DNA of 64,000 bases from Atherinomorus stipes. Its lineage: Eukaryota; Chordata; Actinopteri; Atheriniformes; Atherinidae. This document shows, in pieces, positions 1 through 12,374 of this stretch; the stretch's first letter is position 1, and each line of letters starts with the position of its first letter. A model generated the notes under the pieces. That model did not search any database, had not been told where the DNA came from, and worked only from the letters and a program-made list of their open reading frames with translations. The stretch is taken from assembly GCA_023101725.1 (NCBI GenBank), contig JALJCO010003056.1, forward strand, positions 1 through 64,000, read 5' to 3'. The translations under genes and the position numbers were made by a program.

Positions 1-49
1 TAGACATATTAACCATCAGACAGGAAATATTTCTAACTTCAACTCAATT

Positions 50-260
50 AAATTCAGCTTTATTTGTATAGCACCAATTCACAACAATGTCATCTCAGGG
101 CACTTCACAGACAGATCAGTTCAAGCCAATTCATAATAGTCTATCTCAGGAAACCAACAAATTGGATCAAATCTTGACTTGACCCAGTGTAATCCCTCAT
201 CCTGTGCAAACATGGTGTGGTGGGCAACAATGGGAAGGAAAGCCCCTTTTAGCAGGGGGA
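50..260. repeat. Teleost interspersed repeat (TTTATTTGTATAGCACC type)
   Basis: The stretch opens with a TTTATTTGTATAGCACCAAT block, continues with GTCATCTCAGGGCACTTCAC, and later shows the CCCAGTGTAATCCCTCATCC and GGGAAGGAAAGCCCC blocks. In this order these are hallmarks of a repeat scattered through many teleost genomes, recognised from memory. No target duplication could be defined. It is non-coding. Confidence 0.65.
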
Positions 261-3200
261 AAACAAAAACCTTTTACACCCTGTAAGTTTTGTCACTTCA
301 TGACTACATTCTTGTAAGACAGCAAAAAAGGAGCAAAAGGACAAGTTGTGGGCCCTCCAAGCATGAAATTTCAGTTAAGACCACCTTTACAGTAACTAGA
401 TTATAAGATACAGTTTACCCAAACTGTGGTTTGTGATTAGTGAACAATCTGTGCATGAATAAATGTACATTTGGAATCCACTTTTATTCATAGAGAAAAT
501 TTAGATTGTATTATATTTTCCTTTGTTTAAAGATGTTAATGATAGTAGATGTACTGTCGTAAGACTACCATGAATCCAGCAAGCCTCAGACTATGCTTAA
601 TTATCTAACTTTTCTGTCTAAAAAGCATCAGTAAGGTGCTATGAGGTTCTGTACATGGGTGGTTGGTGTTAAATTGGTCCAATATTTCTTTTGAAAACTT
701 CAACCTACTGTATGGACTCTCAGAGGTACTAGTTGACTCCGGACCTTTTATTTGCCTGTTACAGAGGTTGGTCAGCAGCAACATCTACAGATACAGGAAA
801 AGACTTAAATGGGCTGTTTCATTTCTGAATGGTATTTGAGATTTCTTCACTTCATTGCCTTTTGCTGGTTACAACTGTGTCCACCGGCAGTTTTAGGTTA
901 AGAATCTACTTTCTATGGTTTAGACCTCACAATTTCCATGTTTGTTTTTTACACTGAATACTAAACAATAAAATCTAGCACACCCAAGCTTCAACTGAGA
1001 TTAACAACATTGCGTAATAATTAGTCATTCCAATGAATCCTGACAAACTGGTACTGGCATCATTTAACTGAGAACACGTTGTTGTGTCAGGCAGTCCTGC
1101 TTGTTTAATGTTGCTAATAGTCAGCCTAAAACACATCCTGCACAACAGGACTAAAGCAAAAATATTTTAAAAGTAATATTTATAACTGGTCTTCAGTGTA
1201 ATACAAGTCTTTTTTCCCTCCATAGTTATTATAAAAGCATATCATTGGCAATTTATCAGGCGACAGTGGCCTTCAAAGTCTCACCACCTTCCACTGTTTT
1301 AGCCATCAGCCGGGGAGCATATAACTAGTAACACTTTCCTGGCTATAAGGACACAGTGTCACAATGAACACAAAAATCATCACACACCAGTGATCTCATT
1401 TCCACACCCTGTCTCACAGTGGTGCACTTTCAATTGCATGCACACTGCATGTGATCCTTGGAGTCTATTTCATGCTTGTCGCTGTGAAACTGAGTGTCTG
1501 ACTGGCTTCAGGCGGGTGAGGAAAGTGTCCAGTCGAGGATATTATGCCTCCACTTTGCCTGACGTGTAATTGGGCTATAGGGACCGGCCTGACAAACCCA
1601 GCGACCCTCTGTTGTTGCTTTAATAACTTCTGATGAGAACAATGGATGACTTTAAATGGACAATAATATATTTTCTAAAGTTTGCTTTATAAAAATACAT
1701 CTTCAAAAATGGCTGTTGGTTATTTTTTTGGGGGGGTAGAGGGGGTTTGCTCACACACACATTTCAAGAAAGTGTGGTCAGTGAGTGTAACTGAGAATTT
1801 GGGGGACCTGAGGTCACAGCTGCTCAGCTGTCTGTCTGGACTATTTTAAACAGTAGCACACATCAGCGCTTCTGTTCCACTGCAGCGGCCACGCGCACAC
1901 CTAAACATCCTAACAGACACACACACAAGTTTTTACCTCCTCGGTAATGAGATCTTGTGCTAATTGAAAGTCAAAGAAGTTAGATCGCACACAGTAAACG
2001 GAGCCTTATCAATATAGCTCCTTTTTCTCCGTCGATGTTCTGTGAAGTCAATCTGATTGTGCAACAGCACAGTGACAGTGGAGTTCCCCCCTACACCCCC
2101 TCTGAATCTAGATTGTCTTACCTTTTCAGCAATGGGATCACTGTGACAAGCTTGAACTGGATGAAGGAAGCATAGGAAGTGGGAATGCACTGGAAATAGC
2201 TTTTCAAAGATAGACAATTAGGTGAAGGGGTTGCTGCGGCTCCTGTTAACCGCAGCTTACCCTCTTGACTTTCAGTTGTCAGCTGTATCCATTTCCCTCT
2301 GCTCAGAGCTCCCTCTGCTCCCACAACAGGCTTATACAGGCAGTCACTGCCATTTGTCGATCTGTCACCCTGCTACGTCGGCCAATTAGCATTATGCTCA
2401 GCAAGTTCTTGAGTTGACTGTTTGAGTTCAATTACACCCATTTTCAACATGATCGGGCATCAAAGGAAGTGTCAGCAACACAGATGGAGATCAACAGCGA
2501 TGCAAGAACTTTGCTTTATTCCTCCGAACCGCTGATTGCTCTCACTTGTCAGATGTGTTTCTCATCATGTACTGTTCTTCTGGCAGAGGGCAGAAAAACA
2601 GGGTATGGCGTTATCCTCCTGGCAGCTGTCATGAGGTTGTTGTCATTTTCTGTGTGACGGTGAGGAAAATCTGTTTCAGGGCAAAACACAATGATTTGTT
2701 TCTGACCAATGAAATACTGTCAAGGCCAGCACGCATGTACAAAACATTCATGCCAAGAACGCTAAAAGTTTTTATGTTATACAAGTCATACTACACTGCA
2801 GTTTGCTGCCTCTGGCAAGTCCTTCTGGATGTCCAACATCAAATATGAACAGTCATTCAGCAGTGGAATAATTTCAGATCCTACAAGAATCCTGACTTAT
2901 TCCTGTTATGAAAGAAAAATAGAGGCAGACCTCAACTATAACACCAGAGGACTGGGCAGAGGCTGGAACGTCTTTCAAGCACCCGCTGAGGAGATCCACA
3001 GTTGAAGAGGTTTTCTTTGCTATTTATACAGGGAAAAGTGCATACAAGGACAGGTAGAAACTGAGCAGAGAAATAACAATCTTGTGCAAAGAGCATGTGA
3101 TAAGTCTTTAAGGAATAATGGATTAACAAACTGGTCGATAACAATGCAACAAATAAAGGTTGCTTATATCACTGTGTGATACATGAGCTGCTCTTTTTAT

Positions 3201-6200
3201 ACCATAGCAAGTTTCTTTCTATAAGGCTCTACATACATTTTTCAGAGGATTTTGCTTTTCAACTACACTTCTACACCCTTCACCAGGACAAAAAAAAAAA
3301 CAAACAGAAAAAAAAACCCAGCTACAGCATGACAGAGCATTAACATTGCCATTTCACTTTTTTGATCTTAGCATTTGTCAGCAGGTGTCAGTTCCACCTA
3401 AATGCCTAGAATACACTGTTTGAGTGTTGGCTGTCACATATAAAAGTTGACAACTGTTAAAGGAATATTTGATCATGACTCAAAACCTTTCCTACTATAG
3501 CTTCAAAGCAAACAGTGAAGCTAGAAAGTAAACGAAAACCTGCTAGGAACAAATTCATGACAGTTATTACAAATTCAGGCAGATCATCCTGCAGTAATGA
3601 CCCACATCTATCAATCAAACAACAAAAATGTAGCATGAAATGATCCGTTGATCAGTGTAACACTGACACAACTGCACATAATCCATAACAAACCTGAACT
3701 GAGTAGGATGTGGCAGACAAAAGAATCAACACAACTTGTGTTATTCAGCCAAAAAGGTTGCGTTGTGGCAGCAGGGGTGTTGACTGTATGATGTGTTCAC
3801 CAGTTCAGGCTGTGACGGTGCCAAGAAGGATGCTGCATGGGAACAAATTGCAGAGGAATTTCTGAACCCAGGTGAGAAGCCTGGATCTGATGCTTGGAGC
3901 GTACACACATCAGATATGGTCATCTTGGTCAAGTAAATTAGAAGGCTGTTGCACTGGTTTACAGTGAACCTTTTTCCATGACTTCTGAAAATAAATAAAT
4001 GAGAATTTTCCTGGGTCCAGTTTTAATATGCCACCACTGATAAATTGGCGTGACAGAAAAAGTTAACAGCTCTGACGATTCTTTAACAAATAGATGCAAA
4101 TTGCTGTAATAACATGAACACTACATGCCTACAGTCATGCACACATGTACAAAGACTCAAAGTTATTGACTGGTCACTGAGAGAAACTGAAATCTGGGTT
4201 GAGCGTGTCATTACAATGTATTGTGTCTTAATAAGGCGCAGCAGTGGGGCCTGAACATTAGTCAACGTGAAAGTCTGGCTGTTAGGAAAACAAATTAACT
4301 GTCTCCACATGACAATGGCCAAGCAGTGAAAAATGTGGCCCCTTTAGAATGAGCCCCCATTCCAATTAAAACCAGTGGGTCGCCATTGGTGTGATTGTAA
4401 TGTGAAGTGCTACCGAGGAGTGTAAGAAAAAGGTGTGTGCATGCGTGTGCATGTGTGTGTGTTTGCATGGTTGTCACATAAGTTTAAGGTTGGTCTGTAT
4501 CTCATGTTGAATTCTGTGTCAGGTTGGCTGTGTTTGGCATGCCACAGGCAGCCTCTTTCCTCATGTCCTGGAGATGGATGAGCACCAGTGTGAACGTTCC
4601 ACAGCTCCCATGGGTGCCATTCCATCTTTGCGACTCTCTCTGTTTCTCTGTGTCTCTGTAAGATTGAAACTGAATACCATTTGGCAGTTGTATGAATTTG
4701 TCAGGATTTTCACCAAGCATTTCAGCTCCAAATCCCTAAAATCAGTGTGTTGCATTTGCGTGAATGTTGCATTCAGTGTATAAATTTTAATTCACAAAAT
4801 ACGTGGCGTATGTGTGTGCCCGTTGCTCATGCTGCCTGTGTGTAACCCAGGATAAATGAGTGTGTTGGTGGGCAGGAGCACCATTGATCAGCTTTTATTA
4901 CAGATTCAGAGAAGGCTGTTGCCGTCCGATTCTGCAGACCAGGAGAGAGGGGAAATCAATGTTGCAGGGCCACCAGCGCCTCTCCTAACGTCCCCCCTCC
5001 CCATGTCAAACTAATTTTGGATTGCAATGATGGCATAAAAAGCACATGGAGGCAAGAACTGACTATTGCTGGGACAATGACAGTCCTGTGTTTAATTTCT
5101 TTCATGGTCTTAATTTTCTCAAGGGCAAAACATTACATTTAAATTTCTTAGGTGGACTTATTTGAATAATTTCTCAAGAAATATTTGGATTTTGTGAGTA
5201 AAAATTCAAATGACTGTCAAAACTTGAGATTAAACATGAAAAGTTGGACTAATGATGATGAAACATTAATCCCACAGTATGAATGAGATAATACCAGTAA
5301 ATCATGGAGCCATAAAACATTTTGCTTTTAAAATGTTAGTCCTTTATACAAAATTTCTCCTCTGTGGTGATTTTGTGATTTTCCCATTTTCCATAAATAT
5401 AATTTGCTTATCCTTTTTGAAATAATTAGATTTATCTCCAACTGCCTTATCCACAGTTATAGATGTTTACCCATGGTGAAGTAGTAAGTGACTATTTTAG
5501 AGGATAAATTGGTAGAAATGTGGCCAGACTATACCTGCAACGCCTCATCAACAAAAGGAGGAGTTTTTCCTCAACGTCTATCTCTGTCTCAGTTTCATTC
5601 ATTTTTTCTTTTGTGACAACAGAGGACTGCCATCTTGAAATCAGGCTTTAATTCTTGCTTCATCTAAACAAGCCACTGTCAAAGCACCCAAACAACCATC
5701 TGTTGTGAAGTTGCCTGACAATACTGGCAAAATTTCCAAACCAGACCAGAAATCTGAGTTTACAGCAACCCTTTTACTGTACAGCCAACAAACTCATCTA
5801 GGTTGCTAACTCCATTCCCACCCTTTCCTACTCCGGGGCAACCAGCTCCCGAGAAAGAACCACAGCCTAAAAAGATATCTACGCAACCAGCATCAGAGGT
5901 CACAGCTCTTCATAGTATCCCTGCACCTGTCGTTCCAACCAGGCAAAAAGCCTACAGCATGAATTAAACCCTTCCAGTTTACACAGCCAACATCCACTAT
6001 CTTCAGAAAATTTGCAACTAATTCCTGGACCTGTGCTTCTCAACATGATTAGAGATAAGAATGTTCTGCCTGGCCATTGTTGTTGTGGTTCCTGAGATCA
6101 GGCACACCTGGATTAATCAGTTTGCCCAGTAATAAAAGACAGGAAACAAAGGAGCAAGTTCAGGAAGTAGTGGAGTTGTATATAAAGCCCATTCTACAGC

Positions 6201-6210
6201 TGATTGGCGC
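261..6210. other. Upstream flank with no recognisable gene
   Basis: About 6 kb of AT-rich sequence with scattered short open frames that resemble no family known to me. It contains a TG-rich patch at about 4430-4465, an A-rich run near 3290-3320 and a proline/lysine/glutamine-rich patch at 5660-5975 that is listed separately. No exon, tRNA or long repeat was recognised. Confidence 0.5.
5660..5975 (+). pseudogene. Possible decayed coding relic, Pro/Lys/Gln-rich
   Basis: Two open stretches in different frames have protein-like, biased composition. The first (about 5663-5807) reads a K/P/S/V-rich segment such as KAPKQPSVVKLPDN. The second (about 5827-5967) reads PGQPAPEKEPQPKK followed by an alanine/proline-rich segment and a stop. 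A change of frame between them would suggest a decayed exon or retrocopy. No family was recognised, and biased composition alone can arise by chance. Confidence 0.22.
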
Positions 6211-6399
6211 TTAACAACAGCTGATTAATGGCAAAACAACATATTTCTTAACGTTCGTCCTCTTTCTTAACCTCCCCTTAACAGCTGAGTTTCTGAGCAC
6301 CTTCTTGAACACTGCCAGAGACACCCCCCTCTCCTTGGCCTGACTCGGCCACAGGAGGGACTTGGCAGCTTTAACTTTAGCCGGTACAGCCATGGACAT
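6211..6399 (-). pseudogene. Possible histone H1-like fragment
   Basis: The minus-strand frame of 62 codons contains AKERGVSLAVFKKVL at about residues 21-35. This resembles the (S/A)KERxGVSLAALKKAL segment of the linker histone H1 globular domain. It is preceded by a lysine/alanine-rich start and followed by a basic tail. The rest of the winged-helix domain (about 50 residues) is missing, so this would be a broken fragment and not a working H1. The similarity is short and could be coincidental. Confidence 0.3.
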
Positions 6400-6484
6400 T
6401 AATACGTAGACGCCTCATTGGACGCTGCTGGCCGCTGCACTGATGAGCCTATGGGACGGCCATCTTGTTCAGACCATAGATTAA

Positions 6485-7082
6485 GGGCGTATTTAGAAAG
6501 CATAGTCCGCTAGTCTCGGTCCGGTTGGGACTCGGCTCAGCTTGGGGTGGGGGTGGTCTTCTGGACCGAGATTGCGTTCACGTTGCACCATAGCCTAATG
6601 AGCCAAACCTTTTGAATAATGTCCCCATTCCCCCCAGAGGTGGCACTGCATTCGGATTCGACGTACTGTAGGCGAGGACAAGACGTACAATGAACAAGGC
6701 GGTTCTCATAACTTCCATTTCCTCCACAAAACAACATTATTTTTGTTCGTACGGAGAGCTGGGATATGCTTTCATCAGACCACATATTGATTAAAGCCTT
6801 TACTTTCTTGTCACTCCATGTCTGACCACAAGTCCATCTACTTAAGTACTGCAGTCCCACACGAGTATTTGCTGTTGTAGCATTTACCCACAATGCCCGA
6901 CGTTTTACCCACAATGCCAATGCAATTTGTAGTCCACTTTCTGTCTTTGGTTCACTTGAAACGGGCTGAGAACTGCATTTGTAGGCGGACCAAGTTTGTT
7001 CAGATCAGAGTCCATTTGTGCATTTACTACTCTCCTAAATGACGCGGACTTTATGAGCAACTTTGACTTTGTGAATGCACCC
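6485..7082 (-). mobile_element. Non-autonomous DNA transposon with Myb/SANT-like fragment
   Basis: The ends are imperfect inverted repeats: GGGCGTATTTAGAAAG at 6485 and, reversed, GGGTGCATTCACAAAG ending at 7082 (12 of 16 match). The minus strand encodes a 127-codon frame (6537-6920) with TWSDKKVKALINMWSDES at residues 34-51. This is the tryptophan-spaced start of a Myb/SANT-like DNA-binding domain found in many fish transposon proteins such as the Harbinger partner protein. The domain is not completed and no transposase follows. Target duplications were not clear, so the superfamily is left open. Confidence 0.6.
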
Positions 7083-7731
7083 TCAGGCAGCTGCTGTAAG
7101 AGTGAACAGGAGGCAACTCTGATCTCATTTTAATCACATGTAAGACAAGTCAAAAATAGAATATTTCACAATAAACGCTTCCATAGTGCAACCATTTAAG
7201 GCAGTGTAGAAGATGTTTTCAGTAATTCAGAAAACAGAGAATGTAAGTAAGTTATTAATGTGGTTATTAGTTAGTAATAACCAAAACAAACTGGACAAAA
7301 ATCTTCATTTGGATAACCATTATTTATTTAGAATAAAAGCAATTTCCACTGACATTCAATTTTATTTATTTACTTTTTCTTTCCTTCAAAGTTTAAAATG
7401 GATGGATGGATGGATGGATTAATGAATGAATGAATGACTGAATATTAATAAATCAATTAATGAATTAATTAATGGGGTCATTAATAAATGGATGAATGAA
7501 TGATTAATCAATCAATTAATTAATTAATTATTACTCAATTGATTTATTACTTCATTTATTGATTGATTAATTAATTAAATTCAAGGTAGACAGTTCTTAA
7601 AACTATGTTCTTAGAACTTCTCTGTCAGCAAATGCTGTCTGTTAAGAAAGCGTTAATCCAAACACACAGAGAAATCCCATGTTAATGCTTTTCATGCATT
7701 TGATCTTGTTTTTAATTATTATCATTTATAA

Positions 7732-8153
7732 CAGAGGTGGGCAACTCCGGTCCTCGAGGGCTGGTGTAGGTACCAGATGCGCTCGGCTTTCCAGACCGGC
7801 TGCTGATGACATAATAATCCGATGGCTCACCGAGCCAATCAGGCTGCTCGAACCGAGCTGATCTGGCCGCCAGAGCAGAGCAGAAAAGGCCGCCCCAAAC
7901 CAAGATGGTCTGGCCGCCCAGAACCGAGCCGATCTGGAAAGCCGAGCACATCTGGTACCTACACTGGCTTCCTGCAAGTGTATTTGGAGTTTCCCTGCTG
8001 CAACACACCTGACTCTAATCAATGAATAATTAGCAGACTGCAGAGCTTCATGTCAAGCTCTGCACATGAACATGTCACAAGGTGTTTTGCAGCATGAAAA
8101 CTCCTAATACCTGTAAGATGCCTGCCATGGAGAACTGGAGTTGCCTATCTCTG
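7732..8153. mobile_element. hAT-type foldback MITE with nested palindrome
   Basis: The element starts CAGAGGTGGGCAACTCC and ends with the inverted form of CAGAGATAGGCAACTCC. It is flanked by ATTTATAA (7724-7731) and ATTTACAA (8154-8161), an 8-bp target duplication with one mismatch. Together these fit hAT. The GGTCCTCGAGGGC block and the CTGCAACACACCTGA block are typical of a MITE abundant in teleosts. A second, GC-rich palindrome (arms 7761-7797 and 7932-7968) sits inside and separates the two blocks, which suggests insertion of a second foldback. It is non-coding; the apparent frames are palindromic echoes. Confidence 0.8.
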
Positions 8154-8161
8154 ATTTACAA

Positions 8162-10884
8162 CATGCAACGCATAAAGTCATGATAAAACAAGATCCTGTA
8201 AAAGTAACTGTTAAAAAAATGGATGTGACTTTATGGTGTAATGTGTGTGCTGTGTGTCACCCCTGTTTATCCGATAGATAATGTAAAATGAAAGTAGAAA
8301 ATTAAATGCTAACCAATCGAAGCCTCATCACATTTGCTGATGTAAATCATGAACCATTCAAAAAGCGGTTTTCCATCAGCCCCATCTCACATCTTTTTTT
8401 TCCACTGTAAGCCCAACATTACAGCTTCATTTGAAGGCAACCAAACTTAGACCGTTTCTTAGCTGACAGATTTACAGGCTAAATTTGTTTTACAGTCCCC
8501 TTTACAAGGCCACAAGAGGCAAGAGCTGAGTGAACAATTAATCTAAATGCAATTCCCGATTAGAAGCTTCACTCTGATCAGAGAGGGCGAGCAGAAAGGC
8601 TTAAAAAAACACAGTAACGAAGCCGTGCTGATTTCAGTAGCAGGTTGTCTGTCAAAGAAAAGTCGAGTTGTGAGAGCTGGCAGCTTGTATATTTGGTAAG
8701 GATTATTCTGGTGATCAAGCCAAGTCAGCAATGATACATTCAACTGCTTTTTTTTCTCTTGCAATTTCTTTTATTAAAAACAAATTTGGGAGATGAGAGT
8801 GGGAGTAATGTGATAAAGTGTCCTCTGTACAGAGGAGAGCTGAGGAATGTTGAAGGAATGTGTGGATAATCTAAACTCGTAGTGGGAAAATAATGTAGGA
8901 CTCCTCATAGGGGGCTGAGAACCACAAAGAATCTTGGTCTCCCACTGTTCCCGAGGCCAACATGGAGGGAGGTGCTGCCAGTCTGGACAATGACCTGTAA
9001 AACACCAAATACCTGAATGGAACTGAGATTAGTTGAGCACAGATATTTGCATTAAAATTGAAAATAAAAGAAAGAAAGAAAGAAAAAAATCTAACATTCC
9101 ATTTTCAAGTTGCAATACCAAGGTCACTCTTAGGAAAATATTATCTGAGTAACATTTATTTTTCTTCAACAGAACATAGGACTCATGGCCAAACTGTGCA
9201 AATAAGCTGTGGCATCAGAGTTTGTTTTATGTGCTCCTCTTAATCTTACAGTTTCGTCATCTTTCCCATGAGTTTATGAGTTTTCACAGCAGGAGGCAGA
9301 TGAGGGGAGCATTTCATTCATCCTCCAGGCATGAAACAAATAGAGGGTGGAGTGTATTATCTGAGAGCAGCATGCAGGTGAATGATCAGACCTTCTTGAT
9401 GATGGTGCAGAAATATACTGTTGAATGGGTGAAGTTTATCACTGTGCTTTAGAGAGGCTGACAGTTTCCTCTCATTTCATTTGAGAAGTCAATATGTCAA
9501 TGACATTAGTGGTTTATCATATACTGTGAAAAATATTTAATATTTAGCATGATTAATCACATAAAAATCGTGATTTTATTGTTTCATTTATGATATTGTT
9601 TTGTTTTGTCCATTCATAGCAAGGGCTCGCTCTTACAAAACACACAGAAGTGTCATTTTTATTTTTTGGCCTCTACAGGCCTAATTTGCAAGCACAATCC
9701 CCCAAAATTTCTGATAGGCTGTTTGAATTCAGTTATTAAAAACCTCTTATTTTCTCCCTGAATTTGATTTTTCTTCCTGGTCCTGCAGTCTTTTACACAT
9801 TTGTAATACAGTCCCTCTCAGCCACCCTCCCAACTCTTGCCTCTGTCATTTTGCCATCCATCATCACATTCTCTTCTACCTTATCATACCTCATAAGTTT
9901 ACTCCCTCCTTTCCTCACTTATTCCCATTTTTCTCGACACTAGTGTCTGTCTACCTATTGCGCTTGCCATCAACATCTCTCCTTTTTTCTGTCATCATCT
10001 GTCTTTGGGCGCTGGGGAAGTGATGGAGATTGGTGGATCTACTGTTTGTGGAGGTTGTGTTTGCACAGACAGACAGACACTGAGCAAATGTGATCAAGAG
10101 ACAACAGAGCCACAAAAAGGCAGGGACAGGCAAGAGTAGAAGATAGACTTTTGAGAAACTATAAGTTTTATGTATGACCATGTTTCAACAATCGAGGAAG
10201 AAGGCATGATCATAAATTCTGCAGATGCGGAGAAGGAAAGCAAAGAGTGTGCATCCAACTGACAATATAAATGAAATGAGGTGAATAAAAGAGACAATGA
10301 ACTAGAAAGAAAAGAGAAAGATCTGGTGAATAATGTGTACTCACTCAAGCACTCAAGTGAATGTGCTGAACTCTGGCTAATGGTTGACATTAAAACCCAG
10401 AGAGGATGCAGAATCAATGCAATCTGTAAGAACCCAGAATAAGACTGGTTTTAAGGAGAGGACACAGTGATCTCCCTCTAAAGACTGATTATATCTGTCG
10501 AAACAGCACAAAGATATTTACAGAAAAACTGCTCAGGCCCAGCAGTGGGCCTTGTAGACCGGCCTGTGCTGGGATTTGCTCAGAATCACTTTTAATTTAC
10601 AAGGGAAGTGAGTTTGGGTCTGGTTGTGTATGCTTCTTATCAGATCTGGCTGCACCTTCCTCTCTGAGTCTACGTAACGCTGTACTGTTTTTGTGGGTGT
10701 GATGAGAGCAGTCTGTGCCTTTGGTTCCATAAAAAAAATTATAGTTTCAAAATGTGTCTTGCGATATGAGATCATATGGAAGTTGACCTTTAATAGAAGG
10801 ATGATATAACCACAGGCTGTGGATATGGGTAGGTAAATGTTAAAAATGAAGTGGTCTCCGCAGAAAAAAACTGATTACTTAAAG
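8162..10884. other. Upstream flank with no recognisable gene
   Basis: AT-rich sequence with a short (AAAG)n stretch near 9066-9085. The open frames are short, show no known motif, and no transposon ends were recognised. Confidence 0.45.
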
Positions 10885-11457
10885 GATCTGTTTCAAACCC
10901 TGTTTTCAAACCCCACACTCTTCACTCCAGAAATACCAACACCAAAGTGAAGCATGGTGGTGGCAGCATCATACTGTGGGATTAATGTTTCATCAGCAGG
11001 GTACTGGAAAATTGTCTTAATGGAGGAAATGATGGATGTTTCTAGTACAGGGAAGTTCTTGAAGAAAACCTATTTCAGTCATCCAAAAGTTTGAGACCAG
11101 GTTGGAGAATCACTTTCAAAGAAGACCACCACCAAAAACACATTGCTAAAAAAGCACTATTAATTAAGACTATTGTTAGATTTTCCCATTTTAGGTGTCA
11201 TGACAAATGGAAAAATAAAAAAATAGCTAGACCTATGCCCTATCTGAGCTCACACACTGGGTCAGTTTGCTGAATCACGATGTTTGTTGTCATTTTATTG
11301 GTCCTGGGTCATTTCTCTCATCTATGTCCACAAACCGAAGCTCTAATATCATAATGAATGATTCTTTCATGATTTCTCCAAATGTGAACGGAATTATTTT
11401 CACCTGAGTTGCAACAAAACTTGCAGCAGTATTGAGTTTTGGGACAGGATTCACTTA

Positions 11458-11911
11458 TTTAAAGGGACTTGAGGCAAGATTAAGAAACGAAACTCGCGAC
11501 TGCCACGACTGGCGCTTCAGGTAACTGCAGCCACGAGCCAAGCCATCACGGGAACGAGCACAAACTGAAGCTATAATGTTGTTTACTACGCTTTTTCTTC
11601 ATAGTTCCACATTTTAGTGTCTTTCAGTTGATCTAGATCGTATTCTGACGGCATAAGAATCCATAACTATCGCTTACAGTGTTTGAATTTACCACGACCG
11701 TCTTCTTCCTGTATCAAAACTGCGGATGTACTGTAGCGTCATTTGACGTCACATCTGCAGGGCAGCGCGGGAAATTCGGACACCGAATTGCAGCACATTT
11801 TGGAGCACACAGCCTGTTCAAGGCAACGGAGAGAAACGTGGGTGGAAATGTTATTTTTGGTATTTAGTGCTTTGGGGTTTTTTTTAAATTCCTGCCTCTA
11901 GTCCCTTTAAA
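11458..11911. mobile_element. Foldback element inserted in the Tc1 relic
   Basis: The ends are inverted: TTTAAAGGGACTTGAGGCA at the left and the reverse complement of TTTAAAGGGACTAGAGGCA at the right. The interior is relatively rich in CpG compared with its surroundings and has no recognisable coding content. It lies in the segment that separates the two Tc1 transposase halves. No certain target duplication was seen, so its superfamily is unknown. Confidence 0.55.
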
Positions 11912-12170
11912 GGTATGTTTGCACTATTCAGCTTCCAGAACTACTAAAATCACTTTTGTTTAACATCTTGGTACTTTTTCAGCAAATGTTTATTCTGCTG
12001 ATGCCTTTTAGTGTTACATTTTTGGCTCTTTGGTAATTTTTTGGCAAAAACAAGTGCAAGCCAACATCATTTAATGAACGCAAATGAATCTGCCTACACA
12101 GATCTGCACTTTATCTTCCTCTGGACCCATGGAGGAAGGGCTGAAGAGCCGCAGGTTGCAGACCCCTTAA

Positions 12171-12374
12171 AGCCCAGACCTCAATCCAACGGAGAATTTG
12201 TGGCATGATTTAAAGATTACTGTAAACCAGCTAAACCCCTTCAACTTGGAAAAGCTGGAGCAGATTTGCTTTGCAGAAGGCACAAAAATATCTATCAGAT
12301 GTAAGTTCATAGGGACTTGTTTAAACAGACTTGCAGATGTAATTTCTGCAAACAGCGTTTCTTCAAAGTACTGA
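12171..12374 (+). pseudogene. Tc1 transposase C-terminal remnant
   Basis: A reading frame of 67 codons plus a TGA stop without an internal stop. It begins SPDLNPTENLW, the DLNPxEN box that holds the last catalytic residue of the DDE triad, and continues through a NLEKLEQ segment to the natural C-terminus of this family. It lacks its own start codon and is cut off from the other half of the transposase, so it cannot encode an active enzyme. Confidence 0.8.

Noticed and set aside
7712..8025. Several overlapping frames on both strands with a shared GTRCARLSR-like segment
   Set aside because: They are produced by the palindromic structure of the hAT MITE at 7732-8153.
10094..10417. 107-codon minus-strand frame
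   Set aside because: Serine/leucine-rich translation with no motif; looks like a chance frame in pyrimidine-rich DNA.
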